The position numbers and the translations under genes were made by a program. From Bacillus sp. SM2101 (GTDB taxonomy: Bacteria > Bacillota > Bacilli > Bacillales > SM2101), in assembly GCF_018588585.1 (NCBI RefSeq), contig NZ_JAEUFG010000007.1, positions 62,001 to 126,000 of the forward strand: a DNA stretch of 64,000 nucleotides. Direction: 5' to 3'. The notes beneath the pieces are model-generated. The model did no database searches and was not told where the DNA came from. It worked only from the letters and a program-made list of their open reading frames with translations. This document shows, piece by piece, positions 53,007 through 62,553 of this stretch. Numbering within the stretch: position 1 is the stretch's first letter; the number at the start of each line of letters is the position of its first letter.

Positions 53007-54074
53007 TCACTTGTTTCTATATAAATGGTGTACTCCTAGAAGAATTAACAAAAAAATGGGTAACAGCATTGCTATTAATAGTTCACCTGATCGGAGCCAG
53101 TATATCCATAGCTCTAATTCACTCCTTGTATTTATAAACGCTGTGATTAAAGAAGAAATGACTAATAAACATAGTATTGATAAGCGTGGTGAAATTTTTG
53201 GTAAAGCTTGCTGTAAAAATTGGTCTGCTCCCCAAAAAAATAAGACAATGGTAACTAGGACTTCAAACATGAATAAGTTAACAACAAAACCTTCAACTCT
53301 TTCGACAATTGGAAATTCAACATATTCAAGCAGTGTTATAACAGGGTATACATCATTTACTAATTGCTCAAAACTAAAAAATCCAAACGATATAAAACAA
53401 GTAGCTAGATAAATAAATGTGAGTAAGAGATGAGCAAATAATATAGGTCTCACAGCAGTACTCAGTTTCGAAATATAAGGTATAAAAAGTAAAGCAATCT
53501 CAACACCTAGAAAGTGTAAGCCTACTTGGTTCCCTTTCATTAATACTTCCTTTTCCCCTTCAAACAAAAATGGAGTTAATCTTGTGAACGAAAATTCTGG
53601 TATATGAAACCCTAATAGGAGCGCGATTAATATCGTTGAAAAAAATACAACTGTTGCTTTAGCGATATGATAAATTCCTCTACGAACAAGCCAATATGTT
53701 AATATAGCCATTAAGACAACAAATAAAATAGACATGTTCGGGTAATAAAGCATACTGAGTATTAATTGGAAATTTTTGGCTATCAATATTCCAAGGGCAC
53801 CATAAAGCAATGCAACACAAATATAAAGTGGACATAAAAGGAACTTCGGTAGTACATCCATAATATTAAAAATTGTACGTCCCTTTCCAAAACTAAAGAC
53901 TAAGCCGATAAGAAGTATATGTACAACAAAAAATACGGACACTAATCCAATTCCAAGCCACCCATTTGTTCCAAATGCTTCAGCTGTTATGCGGGGTAAA
54001 CTAAATATACCTACACTGATTTGACACATATAAATAAGAGCAAATATTTGATGAGGTTGTAGTTTTTCTTGCAT
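53007..54074 (-). CDS. GerAB-type spore germination permease (orphan, paralogue 2)
   Basis: A 355-residue, roughly ten-helix permease highly similar to that at 26817. Shared segments include QISVGIFSLPRITAEAFGTNGWLG, IYHIAKATVVFF and LTPFLFEGEKEVLMKGNQVGLHFLGVE. Again no A or C subunit is nearby. Two orphan GerAB genes 26 kb apart suggest duplication of a B subunit that works with distant partners or alone. The gene stands alone on the minus strand, and a TAGGAGAAG site precedes the ATG. Confidence 0.85.
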   Translation of the reverse strand: MQEKLQPHQIFALIYMCQISVGIFSLPRITAEAFGTNGWLGIGLVSVFFVVHILLIGLVFSFGKGRTIFNIMDVLPKFLLCPLYICVALLYGALGILIAKNFQLILSMLYYPNMSILFVVLMAILTYWLVRRGIYHIAKATVVFFSTILIALLLGFHIPEFSFTRLTPFLFEGEKEVLMKGNQVGLHFLGVEIALLFIPYISKLSTAVRPILFAHLLLTFIYLATCFISFGFFSFEQLVNDVYPVITLLEYVEFPIVERVEGFVVNLFMFEVLVTIVLFFWGADQFLQQALPKISPRLSILCLLVISSLITAFINTRSELELWIYWLRSGELLIAMLLPIFLLILLGVHHLYRNK

Positions 54075-54444
54075 ATGCTTCTCCTATTAGTAAGGTAATC
54101 CAATAATAGTAATATTAATATTTTTTACTAATTCCAGTATTTTATTATTATAAAAATACAATGACTTTTACGTAATAGAAGAATATTATTAATATGCTTT
54201 ACACACAAACTTTTCTTCTTCCCATATTAAATGGTATACATTACATTGTCCCAAACCACTCCGTTCAACAATTAATTATAAAATGGAGCTTTTATTAATT
54301 AATTCTAGACAATAATAATGAACTCATTGCTATAAGTAACCCGAATAATCAATTCATTAGTCTAAGAAAAAAATTTCGATTCCTAGACAATTATCAGTTT
54401 CACATCTAAGTAATCACTCATTAACTAGTTAGTAGATAGATGTA
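54075..54444. other. Divergent intergenic region
   Basis: Between the GerAB-like gene (minus) and the Cys-rich gene (plus). It is AT-rich, with no repeat copy or ORF recognised. Confidence 0.4.
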
Positions 54445-54897
54445 ATGACAAATTGTTATTGCCAAGGGAAAGACAGCAAAATATTCTGTAAGTGTGAAAA
54501 TACTCCTTTCACATTGTTAGAGACTGGAACTCCCTTTATGCCTATCGTTTTAACTACAGATATGGTTCATGTCACAGATATAGATATGATTGCAAAAGTG
54601 GACACAATGGTAGGCATACAAGCTTCTGTCGGGAGTGGTGAAGTAGTTAATGTAAATTATGTTGTAGAGCGAATTACAGGTCATACTACTACAACTTTAT
54701 GTAGTTACAATCTTGTAGACGAAAGAGATCAACAATTATACACATTAACTCCAAACAATACAGTCTGTGATCACCCACCTCTCGGTTGTCACATGTATCG
54801 TCTATCTATCTTACATAATGGAACAGGAGAATCGCTCGTCACTCTTAACAATAATTGCAGATGCATTAACGTAACTACTTATCATACAAGTAAATAA
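54445..54897 (+). CDS. Cys-rich hypothetical protein, possible spore-surface (DUF4489-like) protein
   Basis: A 150-residue protein with paired cysteines at both ends (CYCQGKDSKIFCKC at residues 4-17; CRCINV near the C-terminus) and several in the middle. It has alternating beta-type patterns (VLTTDMVHVTDIDMIAKVDTMVGI; VNYVVERITGHTTTTLCSYNLV) and no signal peptide or membrane helix. The layout resembles beta-sandwich spore-surface proteins, and DUF4489 is a possible family. This is only a resemblance. The ribosome site is weak. A terminator follows. Confidence 0.6.
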   Translation: MTNCYCQGKDSKIFCKCENTPFTLLETGTPFMPIVLTTDMVHVTDIDMIAKVDTMVGIQASVGSGEVVNVNYVVERITGHTTTTLCSYNLVDERDQQLYTLTPNNTVCDHPPLGCHMYRLSILHNGTGESLVTLNNNCRCINVTTYHTSK

Positions 54898-54905
54898 TCA
54901 TATAA

Positions 54906-54941
54906 AACGCCCTACTCAATTCTAACGGTAGGGCTATTTTC
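54906..54941 (+). terminator. Terminator of the Cys-rich gene
   Basis: GCCCTAC (54909-54915) pairs with GTAGGGC (54928-54934) followed by TATTTT. Confidence 0.88.
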
Positions 54942-55227
54942 ATAACATCATGTCATTATATAAAGTTTTATTCTCCCTTCTCTTGATTTTTTAGTACAAA
55001 ATATAGCCACTACTCAAGCTATTCTCTTAATGGTGTTCTAAATAAACCTCTTGTTAAAATTCTATGATTCTCCCTCTGCCCATTTCAGCTAGTGTTCTCC
55101 AGCTTGTTTAATTGAATGAAAACGATAGTAATATTTAGAAATGAGATTAATTACAGAACCTCCATTAGTATACTCCTCTTATGCAATATCTCTTACTTAT
55201 TTTCATAAACGTATTGACCTTATTCAG

Positions 55228-55659
55228 TTATAATCTAAACAACAACACATTTTTATCGTATTCCTGTAAGCACCAGTTATATTTAGCAATAATCGTTTCA
55301 TGAATTTCATCTTCTTGAAGATCAACTTTTTTAAATCCATATTTTTTATAAAAGTTTCCAAGATTTTCAAAGGGTATACAATAAACATTAGGAGCATCTG
55401 CTTTTCTTGCTTGTTGAACTAAAAAAGATACTAGCTTTTGTGCTAATTTATGCCCTCTGTAAGCTGGAAGAATATAAACACCTCCCATTTCCAGGTTATC
55501 CTTATCAATTTGAACTAAGCGTCCTACACCTGCTTTTTTTCCATTGTAAGTTACAATTGCAACTATTTCGTTTTTCAAATCACTTGGAACAAATCCTGCT
55601 AACTTATACTGGTTATTAATCCATTCTACATCCTTTTCTGTTGCTAAAATAATTCCCAT
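55228..55659 (-). CDS. GNAT-family N-acetyltransferase
   Basis: A 143-residue acyltransferase. The beta-strand MGGVYILPAYRGHKLAQKLV contains the acetyl-CoA-binding RGHKLA loop (R/Q-x-x-G-x-A). VYCIPFENLGNFYKKYGFKK is the typical C-terminal GNAT strand and helix. The substrate is unknown. The gene is isolated. The upstream gap 54942-55227 and the region after 55660 show no other gene. Confidence 0.88.
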   Translation of the reverse strand: MGIILATEKDVEWINNQYKLAGFVPSDLKNEIVAIVTYNGKKAGVGRLVQIDKDNLEMGGVYILPAYRGHKLAQKLVSFLVQQARKADAPNVYCIPFENLGNFYKKYGFKKVDLQEDEIHETIIAKYNWCLQEYDKNVLLFRL

Positions 55660-55957
55660 TTTCGTTCACACCTTTTAGATTTAATTATGTTTATTGTAAA
55701 CGATATGGTTTTATTTGTAATTCAATGTTCACATATACAATCAAAATTTGGTAACACATTGGCATGTAAGATTACCTAATTTAAACGTGTCTTAGGATAT
55801 TTGTGTTGGTATGATATGGGGAAGCAAAGATTGATTGGTCTAACCAATGGGTTTTAAAGGTAAGGGGTCAGTTAAAATAGAATTTTTTTAAAATTTAACA
55901 GGAACTTTTCTTTGTTTGTTGAATTGTACATTCAATGATAATGTAGGAGGTATGTAT

Positions 55958-56377
55958 ATGGATTACAAAGTTTATCAAATCTCTGGTCAATTAGAACGGG
56001 AAAACCTTGTTGAATTAGAGTCAATTTTATATGAAGAGGAGCAAGCTGGTTATAAGTTACACTCCATTATTCCCCAAACGAATGAGGGATATTGTGATAG
56101 TAATATTGTAGTATTAGAAAATGATGATAATGATCATATCGAAATACAAATTGTCGATATCGATTCAGGAGATCTAATTATCAGCTATTTAAGAAGGGAT
56201 ACTGCTGGTTTTCTTACATTATTAAAAAACAATCAAGATATTGAAATCAGAAGAAATGATACGTTGTTAAAAGGTACATTTAAATACTCTACATTCCAAA
56301 TAATAGATGAAAATGAAGAACTAATTGAAGTATTAAAAATCTACATAAAATTATTAACCCCAGTTAACGCTAATTAA
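55958..56377 (+). CDS. Hypothetical protein with DUF4177-like N-terminus
   Basis: A 139-residue soluble, acidic protein. The N-terminal segment MDYKVYQISGQLERENLVELESILYEEEQAGYKLHSIIP resembles the DUF4177 pattern of a short beta-alpha unit ending in GY/W-KLHSI. The rest is alternating beta-strand and helix with no family recognised. ATG 55958 is chosen because AGGAGG lies 7 bp upstream. The frame extends to 55916 but overlaps that site. Confidence 0.65.
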   Translation: MDYKVYQISGQLERENLVELESILYEEEQAGYKLHSIIPQTNEGYCDSNIVVLENDDNDHIEIQIVDIDSGDLIISYLRRDTAGFLTLLKNNQDIEIRRNDTLLKGTFKYSTFQIIDENEELIEVLKIYIKLLTPVNAN

Positions 56378-56583
56378 AACGCCACCTACATATTATAACT
56401 TCCAAAGTATACATTCTGTTATGATCATCGTTCTTTCCCTGTATGCAAATTTGTTTTGTAACTCAAAGTGAATAATGATATATAAGTGCTACTAACTCTC
56501 TACAAATAAAAAGGATGTTTTCATAATCTATATTGTTAATTTTAATGATAAATCAGATTTAAATCAATGCAACAGTTTTACTA

Positions 56584-56714
56584 GGCTGTTTTATCATTGA
56601 TTGTTGCTATACGTTCCAAGATAGTACTTTTCTATTTTTACAGTTATTAAGTTTATAGAACTCTTCATTTTGTCCATTTTTAAATAAAATACCATTAAGC
56701 CTACGAAAAGAGTG
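56584..56714 (-). repeat. MITE-like dispersed repeat, reverse copy with flanking direct repeats
   Basis: It begins GGCTGTTTTATCATTGATTG and ends CTACGAAAAGAGTG. It is flanked by TTTTACT on both sides (56576-56582 and 56715-56721), a likely 7-bp target duplication. Nothing else was recognised in 56378-56943. Confidence 0.75.
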
Positions 56715-56943
56715 TTTTACTGTGATAAAATGCATAAGCATAGTCAGAAAAACAATAAATTTGAAGATCGATTATATAAAACGCGGTTTAAAAGACAAAA
56801 AACGAAGAGTTTACTTATCTAACAATTAATATTTATAACAATGTTAGTACCAAATAAAGTAACTTCAAATCACTAATCTGGATACGTATCCATTAGGTGT
56901 TATCTTTTTGACTTTCCATTTGTTTATCTATTTTACAAATCTA

Positions 56944-57864
56944 TTATTCTCCTACCTTATTCAGGTATTTTAAAGTATTATTAATTCCTTGTTCCAGTTG
57001 GAAATTTGGGTACCAATTTAACATTTTTTGTGCTTTACTATTACTTAAATAGCTCTTATTAATATCACCTTCTCTTGCTGTCACATACACAGGTTTAATT
57101 ACTCTATTCATAGCCTTTGACAACAAATCTATTAGTTCGTTAATTGACGTTTGACTCCCTGTACTAATATTCATTATTTGATTATCACCACCGCTTAGTG
57201 CAAGATAACTTGCGTTTGCGACATCTTTAACATGAATAAAGTCTCTCGTTTGATCACCATTACCAAAAACTTCAATCCGCTCATTTTCAAGGACTTTGTT
57301 TAAGAAGATAGAAATAACGCCAGCTTCACCTTTCATTCCTTGCCTTGGCCCATAGACATTAGCATATCTTAAAATACAATATTTGAGCCCATACATACTT
57401 TCGTATAACTGAATGTACATTTCTGCAGATAACTTCGACACACCATAAAACGATTTTGGGCGGAGTACGTGACTTTCATCCACAGGAATCGTATGAGGTT
57501 TACCATATACCGCAGCTGTTGACGCAAAAATGATTTTTTTTACATTAAATTTGATACAGCATTGCAGTAAATTAATTGTACCTTGTATGTTCATTTTGCT
57601 GTCGTCCAACGGATTTTCCATTGAATAAGGGACAGATGCTTGTGCCGCTTGATGAATAACGAATGTCGGTTTCTCTTTTGAAAATACATCTTCAAGATCA
57701 GAGCTTGTAATATCAACTTGATGAACACATACATGTCCAAGAATATTCTCCCTTGCCCCATTTGACATATTATCTACTACAGAAACTTCATAATTCTCTC
57801 GCACAAGTCTTTCTACAATATGTGAACCAATAAATCCTGCTCCCCCGGTGACTAATACTTTCAA
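56944..57864 (-). CDS. NAD-dependent nucleotide-sugar epimerase (UDP-glucose 4-epimerase type)
   Basis: A 306-residue extended SDR enzyme. Its Rossmann motif GGAGFIG lies at residues 7-13, the catalytic Tyr-Lys is in SFYGVSKLSAE, and the active-site Thr/Ser lies in FASTAAVYG. YGPRQG and GDQTRDFIHVKDV are typical of GalE-like epimerases. TTG 57864 is chosen because GGGGGTAGG lies just before it and it gives the standard start MKVLVTGGAGFIG. A longer frame to 57882 covers the ribosome site. It probably makes sugar nucleotides for envelope polysaccharide, in line with YwqE upstream. Confidence 0.9.
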   Translation of the reverse strand: MKVLVTGGAGFIGSHIVERLVRENYEVSVVDNMSNGARENILGHVCVHQVDITSSDLEDVFSKEKPTFVIHQAAQASVPYSMENPLDDSKMNIQGTINLLQCCIKFNVKKIIFASTAAVYGKPHTIPVDESHVLRPKSFYGVSKLSAEMYIQLYESMYGLKYCILRYANVYGPRQGMKGEAGVISIFLNKVLENERIEVFGNGDQTRDFIHVKDVANASYLALSGGDNQIMNISTGSQTSINELIDLLSKAMNRVIKPVYVTAREGDINKSYLSNSKAQKMLNWYPNFQLEQGINNTLKYLNKVGE

Positions 57865-58085
57865 AATCCTACCCCCTTTCATATAAATAGCTTTAATTGC
57901 TCTCCTTTAAATAGCCTTTTTCATTCTAAAAATAAAAATCCAGACGAAAACATCCTTTCTTAACCAATAATTTGATGAGTGTAAAAACTTAATTTTCACA
58001 TAGATATCTTTGTTCGAATTCACAATGAATGCAAAAAGAGTCTTTAAACAACAATCTTATTTGTGTACGTTATGAGAAGCTGAAT

Positions 58086-58859
58086 TTACCGTATTAAATT
58101 AAATAATAATTTCTTCCTTTTTTGTAATTTGACAGCCGTTATAATAGGTGTTCCTTTAATAATATGAAGAGCATTTTCCTTGAAATAGTTCGAATAATGT
58201 ATTGATAATTTTTTGTCAAGAAACTTGTATGCACATACTAAATCAAAAGATCGAGTATTTGTATTGTGTGCATCTGATGCTATGAAATGAACAAGGTTTT
58301 GCTTAATTAATGCTAATGTTACTTTCTGTAATCTATGTCCCAATAAGCCAATTACACTAGCAGCTGTAACTTGCGCTAATGCACCTTGGTTAATTAAATG
58401 TAATAATTTAGTTGGGTGTCTTCGAATTTCAGCATTCCTTTCAACATGAGCAATGATCGGTACGTATCCCATAAATTTTAATTTTTCAAATATTTCTTCA
58501 GTGTAACGAGGTATATATTCATTTGGTAATTCAATTAACAAGTATTTATGTGAATCATTCAAATATATGAGCTTATTACTCTCTAGATCTTTAATGATAT
58601 CTTCATATATGCCAATTTCCATACCAGGACAAACCGTTAACGGCATATTTTCAGATTTTAATAGTCTATTAACTTCGTCTATTTTTTCATATATTTTTGT
58701 TGGAGGATTATAGTATTTTTTTAAATCGTGATGAGGCGTAGCAACAACATGGCTTATTCCAAATTGAATAGCTTTCTTTGCCATATCAATTGTATCCTTT
58801 AATGTTGTAGCCCCATCGTCTAATCCATATAAAATGTGGTTATGGATATCGACAATCAT
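58086..58859 (-). CDS. ywqE: PHP-family protein-tyrosine phosphatase, YwqE/CpsB type
   Basis: A 257-residue manganese-dependent phosphatase. The PHP metal motif is DIHNH at residues 4-8, followed by ATPHHD, PGMEIGIYE and IIAHVERN, and FIASDAHN near the end. CpsB/YwqE enzymes dephosphorylate tyrosine kinases that control polysaccharide chain length. No cognate kinase or transmembrane modulator is adjacent, though an epimerase follows on the same strand 221 bp downstream. ATG 58859 is preferred, with AGAGG 5 bp upstream, over 58877. Confidence 0.9.
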   Translation of the reverse strand: MIVDIHNHILYGLDDGATTLKDTIDMAKKAIQFGISHVVATPHHDLKKYYNPPTKIYEKIDEVNRLLKSENMPLTVCPGMEIGIYEDIIKDLESNKLIYLNDSHKYLLIELPNEYIPRYTEEIFEKLKFMGYVPIIAHVERNAEIRRHPTKLLHLINQGALAQVTAASVIGLLGHRLQKVTLALIKQNLVHFIASDAHNTNTRSFDLVCAYKFLDKKLSIHYSNYFKENALHIIKGTPIITAVKLQKRKKLLFNLIR

Positions 58860-59459
58860 CCCTTCCTCTCCCTCCATTTTTTTATATTAATTGCTCTATT
58901 TCAACGTTATGGGAATATTGATTTAACAATATACGCACAACAATAGCTCATTATTACTACATTGCCATTTATTCTTAAGCCAATTTGCGTTTTTATCACT
59001 CTTTAAATATAAGATTCAAAACTCATTTTACACCCTTGCATATATGGCTTTATAAGACCTTAGGACATACTTCTGGACCTGTTTGTCCAAGCTTCATGCC
59101 TTCTACTAAAACAGTATCTATTTGTTTCGTAAAGAAACGCAATATTGGACTCTACGATTATATGCGATGAAAAAAATATAAAGCCTTAATTTTTGATTTT
59201 TTACAAGCTCAATAAAAATCAAACCTATACTTTTTCCTTTTAGGATTTTCTCCAATAATACAGTTGATTAAAATTCAGTAATTTCCTCACTCATCACATT
59301 GGCAAACACCAAGATTGTCTCATGTATTTATTGTTATGCTCATTTTTATGTAAAATTCACAAATTTATCTCGAAGCCGAGATTACTATTCTTAAAAATCA
59401 AGTACTGTGAAATTAAAAACTAAACTTCGTATATGATTATCAACACATATACAGCATCA
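58860..59459. other. Intergenic region with a possible gene remnant
   Basis: A minus-strand frame at 59151-59050 encodes a coherent 33-residue tail (ILRFFTKQIDTVLVEGMKLG, then QTGPEVCPKVL, stop) with no start and an in-frame stop upstream. It looks like the C-terminal remnant of a lost gene. The rest of the gap holds nothing recognised. Confidence 0.4.
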
Positions 59460-59497
59460 GTCCCCCATCACATGAACGTACTACTATGATGGGGGAC
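59460..59497 (-). terminator. Hairpin after fetB-like gene
   Basis: GTCCCCCATCA (59460-59470) pairs with TGATGGGGGAC (59487-59497). No T-run follows on the minus strand. Confidence 0.6.
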
Positions 59498-59510
59498 CGT
59501 CTCGTTAAAA

Positions 59511-60296
59511 TTATTTTAATTGGGCTCGATTAGTAAAGAATGTTTTGTAGCCGAACTGGATAAATAAGAAAACTGATAATGATACACTTCCAGTAATGCC
59601 TAAAACAATAGCAATTTGGTATTTTATTGAAACTAAAGGATCAGCTCCTGATAGGATAACTCCTGTCATCATTCCTGGTAAAAAAACAATTCCCATACCA
59701 ACCATACTATTTATCGTTGGTAGGATAGCTGCATCAAATGCTTGATTAACTATGGCTTTAGAAGCTTCTTTTGGTGTTGCCCCGAGCATAAGGGCAGATT
59801 CGACCAAATGTCGTTTACTTTTCATTCCTTCTATTAACGTATTCACTCCCAAGTTAATACCAGTCATTGCATTGCCAATGATCATGCCTGAAATAGGAAT
59901 AAAATATCTAGGATCATACCAAGGCATAAAATTGATAACGACAAAGTCGAAATACAATATCGTGGCTATTGTTCCGATAAATAACGAGATCGTTATATAC
60001 CATTTTAGCTCTGATGAAATAGTCTCCTTTGACCTTTTGAAAATATTATAAACAGCAAATAATTCCATAAGTAATATTATAATAATAGTTAACCAAGGGT
60101 TAGAGTGTTTAAATACATAAGTAAGTATGTACCCAACTAATATTAATTGGAAAGTCATGCGTATAGAAGCAATTAAGATTTCTCGTTCTCTACTTATGCC
60201 CTTCCGTTTTACGATAAATAATAAAATAATAATAAATATATATGCGCTTAATAGTTGAATTAGTGAAATATCTTCAATCGTATTCATAGCTTTCAC
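59511..60296 (-). CDS. fetB: UPF0014 permease, FetB-like iron exporter subunit
   Basis: A 261-residue permease with about seven helices. The segment IPISGMIIGNAMTGINLGVNTLIEGMKSKRHLVESALMLGATPKEAS is the conserved cytoplasmic signature of UPF0014/FetB (YbbM), followed by FLPGMMTGVILSGADPLVSIKYQIAI. In E. coli, FetAB exports iron and protects against peroxide stress. It is preceded by its ATPase gene 81 bp upstream on the same strand. Confidence 0.92.
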   Translation of the reverse strand: MKAMNTIEDISLIQLLSAYIFIIILLFIVKRKGISREREILIASIRMTFQLILVGYILTYVFKHSNPWLTIIIILLMELFAVYNIFKRSKETISSELKWYITISLFIGTIATILYFDFVVINFMPWYDPRYFIPISGMIIGNAMTGINLGVNTLIEGMKSKRHLVESALMLGATPKEASKAIVNQAFDAAILPTINSMVGMGIVFLPGMMTGVILSGADPLVSIKYQIAIVLGITGSVSLSVFLFIQFGYKTFFTNRAQLK

Positions 60297-60377
60297 ATCC
60301 TATATCACTGTTGGTATTTGCTATATGTTTTGAGAAGATAAGAAAATTACTTTTTTGTCATATACTCATTAAATGTA

Positions 60378-61013
60378 TCATTTATAAGCATTAACATCTT
60401 CCATGTTTATTATAAAATCTGAGTATGTCTCCGCGACTTTCATAGAATGTGTTACCATGACAACAGTTGTTTGCTCTGCTTTTGCACGAGAAATAAACCG
60501 ATCCATAACCAAATCCTCTGTTTCTTCATCAAGAGAAGATGTGGGCTCATCTAATAGGTACACAGGCGCTTTCATAAGCGTTATTCGTGCAAAGGCAAGA
60601 CGCTGCTGTTCTCCCCCTGACAATTTATTCGCATCTACACCCAACTTAGTTTGTAAGTTAAACATTGCTAACGTTCTTGATAAGACTTCATCATTCACTG
60701 TTGTATAATTCTTCTCTGATAACTTAAGTCCTAAAAGCAAATTGTCTTTAACAGTTCCTTCAAAAATGGCAGGATATTGTGTTAAAGTTACTACTTGACG
60801 TCTTAATTCAACTGGCTCTATCTCTTCTATAGATTTATCATTATAATAAATTACGCCACTATCACTTGATATCATATTGTTTAACAACTTTAATAAAGTA
60901 GATTTTCCTGATCCACTTTTCCCGATAATACTTGTTACACTGCCACCTTGAATTTGTAATAATTTTAGTTGTAAAATGTTCTTATAAGTAACATTTTCTA
61001 ATTGAAACATCAC
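60378..61013 (-). CDS. fetA: ATP-binding protein FetA-like (YbbL)
   Basis: A 211-residue compact ATPase with Walker A GKSGSGKST, signature LSGGEQQR, Walker B VYLLDEPTSSLD and switch VTHSMKV. The short length and the FetB-like partner downstream define the FetA/YbbL family. The ATG follows GGAGG in the leader. Upstream, a terminator (61037-61072) separates it from the DacF-like gene. Confidence 0.9.
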   Translation of the reverse strand: MMFQLENVTYKNILQLKLLQIQGGSVTSIIGKSGSGKSTLLKLLNNMISSDSGVIYYNDKSIEEIEPVELRRQVVTLTQYPAIFEGTVKDNLLLGLKLSEKNYTTVNDEVLSRTLAMFNLQTKLGVDANKLSGGEQQRLAFARITLMKAPVYLLDEPTSSLDEETEDLVMDRFISRAKAEQTTVVMVTHSMKVAETYSDFIINMEDVNAYK

Positions 61014-61036
61014 AATGTCCCTGCCTCCAAATAATA

Positions 61037-61072
61037 TTAAAAAAGTTACAATACCTTCTTGGGCATTGTAAC
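61037..61072 (-). terminator. Terminator of the DacF-like gene
   Basis: On the minus strand GTTACAAT (61072-61065) pairs with ATTGTAAC (61052-61045) followed by TTTTTT. Confidence 0.9.
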
Positions 61073-61102
61073 CTTCAGCATCCCTATATAAGGAATTAAT
61101 AA

Positions 61103-62290
61103 CTAGTTTGCCTCTTTATAATAAGAAACATTCTTTTTCCTTTTTCTATAAACCGAAATCATGATAAAAAAAACAAACAATGGACTCACAAACATAAATG
61201 AAGTTATCAACAAACTACCTTCCTCGTTTTCAGCAGCCTCTGTTTGTTCTCCATCTTTCATTTTCTCATTCATGTCAACGTTTTCCAACTGATACGTATT
61301 TATTACTCTATTTTGTTCTCCTAAAATGCTTAGCACTCCTTGCTCATCGGTCGATAATGAAACATCTTCGTTACTTTTTTTAGTATAGGTCACATCTTCA
61401 GAAAGGAAATATTCATTATTTTGCTCGTCAAGAAATTGTTTGTTTTTTGAAATCACATTCTTTATAAAATTCTCAAAGCCATAATCAAAAAGTGCAGTCG
61501 TATCATCATAGGCCAGATTTTTAGAAGATGCTTTTAAAACAACTGCTATTAAGTTTAAGTTTCCTTTTGTTGCAGAGGTAATTAATGTATGACCTGATTC
61601 ATCAACATACCCTGTTTTGCCACCGGTAACGCCATCATACCATCTTAATAGTTCGTTATGTGTATATAGAGTCGTTTCCCAGCCCGTGCCCTTCCAGTCT
61701 AATTCCACTGTACCAAATATTTCACGAAACGTATCATTTTTCATCGCGTATTTAGTAATTTCAGCCATATCTGAGGCTGTTGTATAGTGTTCAGGATCAA
61801 ATAAACCGTGTGGGTTCTGGAACTGTGAATGTTGAACATTTATTTTTTCTTTACTAAATTTGTTCATTCGTTCAGCGAATTTTTCTTCGCTGCCATCAAA
61901 GTATTCAGCAATAGCTACACCAGCATCATTACCCGAATTAATTAATAAACCTTGAATTAATTTAAGTAAGGTAACTTGTTCACCTTCCTCTAGATAAACT
62001 CGTGTACCATCAACATTCCTGGCATTTTCACTTACTGTAACTTGATCCTTTAAATTTCCTTCTTCTATAGCAATAATAGCCGATAATATTTTGGTTAGAC
62101 TTGCTGGATACATTAATTGATCGCCATTTTTACTATATAATACATCTCCAGTGCTTCCATCAAGTAAAAATGCCGCTTCACTATTAATGTTGAAGGTCGG
62201 TTCATCTGATGCATAAGCAATATAATTATTTATTTTAATGGAGCACATAAATGTAACTATTATACACAATTTCACTAGTTTCTTTATCAT
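61103..62290 (-). CDS. Serine-type D-alanyl-D-alanine carboxypeptidase, DacF/PBP5 family
   Basis: A 395-residue penicillin-binding protein. The signal peptide (1-27) is followed by the catalytic triad motifs SLTK (Ser64-Lys67), SGN (119-121) and KTG (225-227). The PBP5 C-terminal domain is shortened, and a C-terminal membrane helix with a basic tail (YRKRKKNVSYYKEAN) follows. A DacF-like sporulation role is possible given the organism, but DacA/DacC types share these motifs. ATG 62290 has GGAGG 5 bp upstream; the GTG at 62302 overlaps that site. Confidence 0.92.
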   Translation of the reverse strand: MIKKLVKLCIIVTFMCSIKINNYIAYASDEPTFNINSEAAFLLDGSTGDVLYSKNGDQLMYPASLTKILSAIIAIEEGNLKDQVTVSENARNVDGTRVYLEEGEQVTLLKLIQGLLINSGNDAGVAIAEYFDGSEEKFAERMNKFSKEKINVQHSQFQNPHGLFDPEHYTTASDMAEITKYAMKNDTFREIFGTVELDWKGTGWETTLYTHNELLRWYDGVTGGKTGYVDESGHTLITSATKGNLNLIAVVLKASSKNLAYDDTTALFDYGFENFIKNVISKNKQFLDEQNNEYFLSEDVTYTKKSNEDVSLSTDEQGVLSILGEQNRVINTYQLENVDMNEKMKDGEQTEAAENEEGSLLITSFMFVSPLFVFFIMISVYRKRKKNVSYYKEAN

Positions 62291-62553
62291 AGTTGCCTCC
62301 ACATATGTTGTATCTAAACTAATAGACTCACTAAACTATGATAACATAAATTCTTTTACATTTCAGGCCGTTACAAAGCCCTATATCAAAGTGTCCATAT
62401 CAATATAACCGCCAAACTGCTATAAAAATGTATTCTATTACCAATTAATTCGTACAAGCAAAGCAATTACGAGTTCATATATTATTACTACCACCAACCT
62501 TATCTTTCATCTATCTCTATTACCTTATTCTTACATTTTTTATATTAAAGAAA

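Noticed and set aside
58985-59170. 61-residue plus-strand frame
   Set aside because: It is antisense to the possible gene remnant at 59050-59151 and has no ribosome site.
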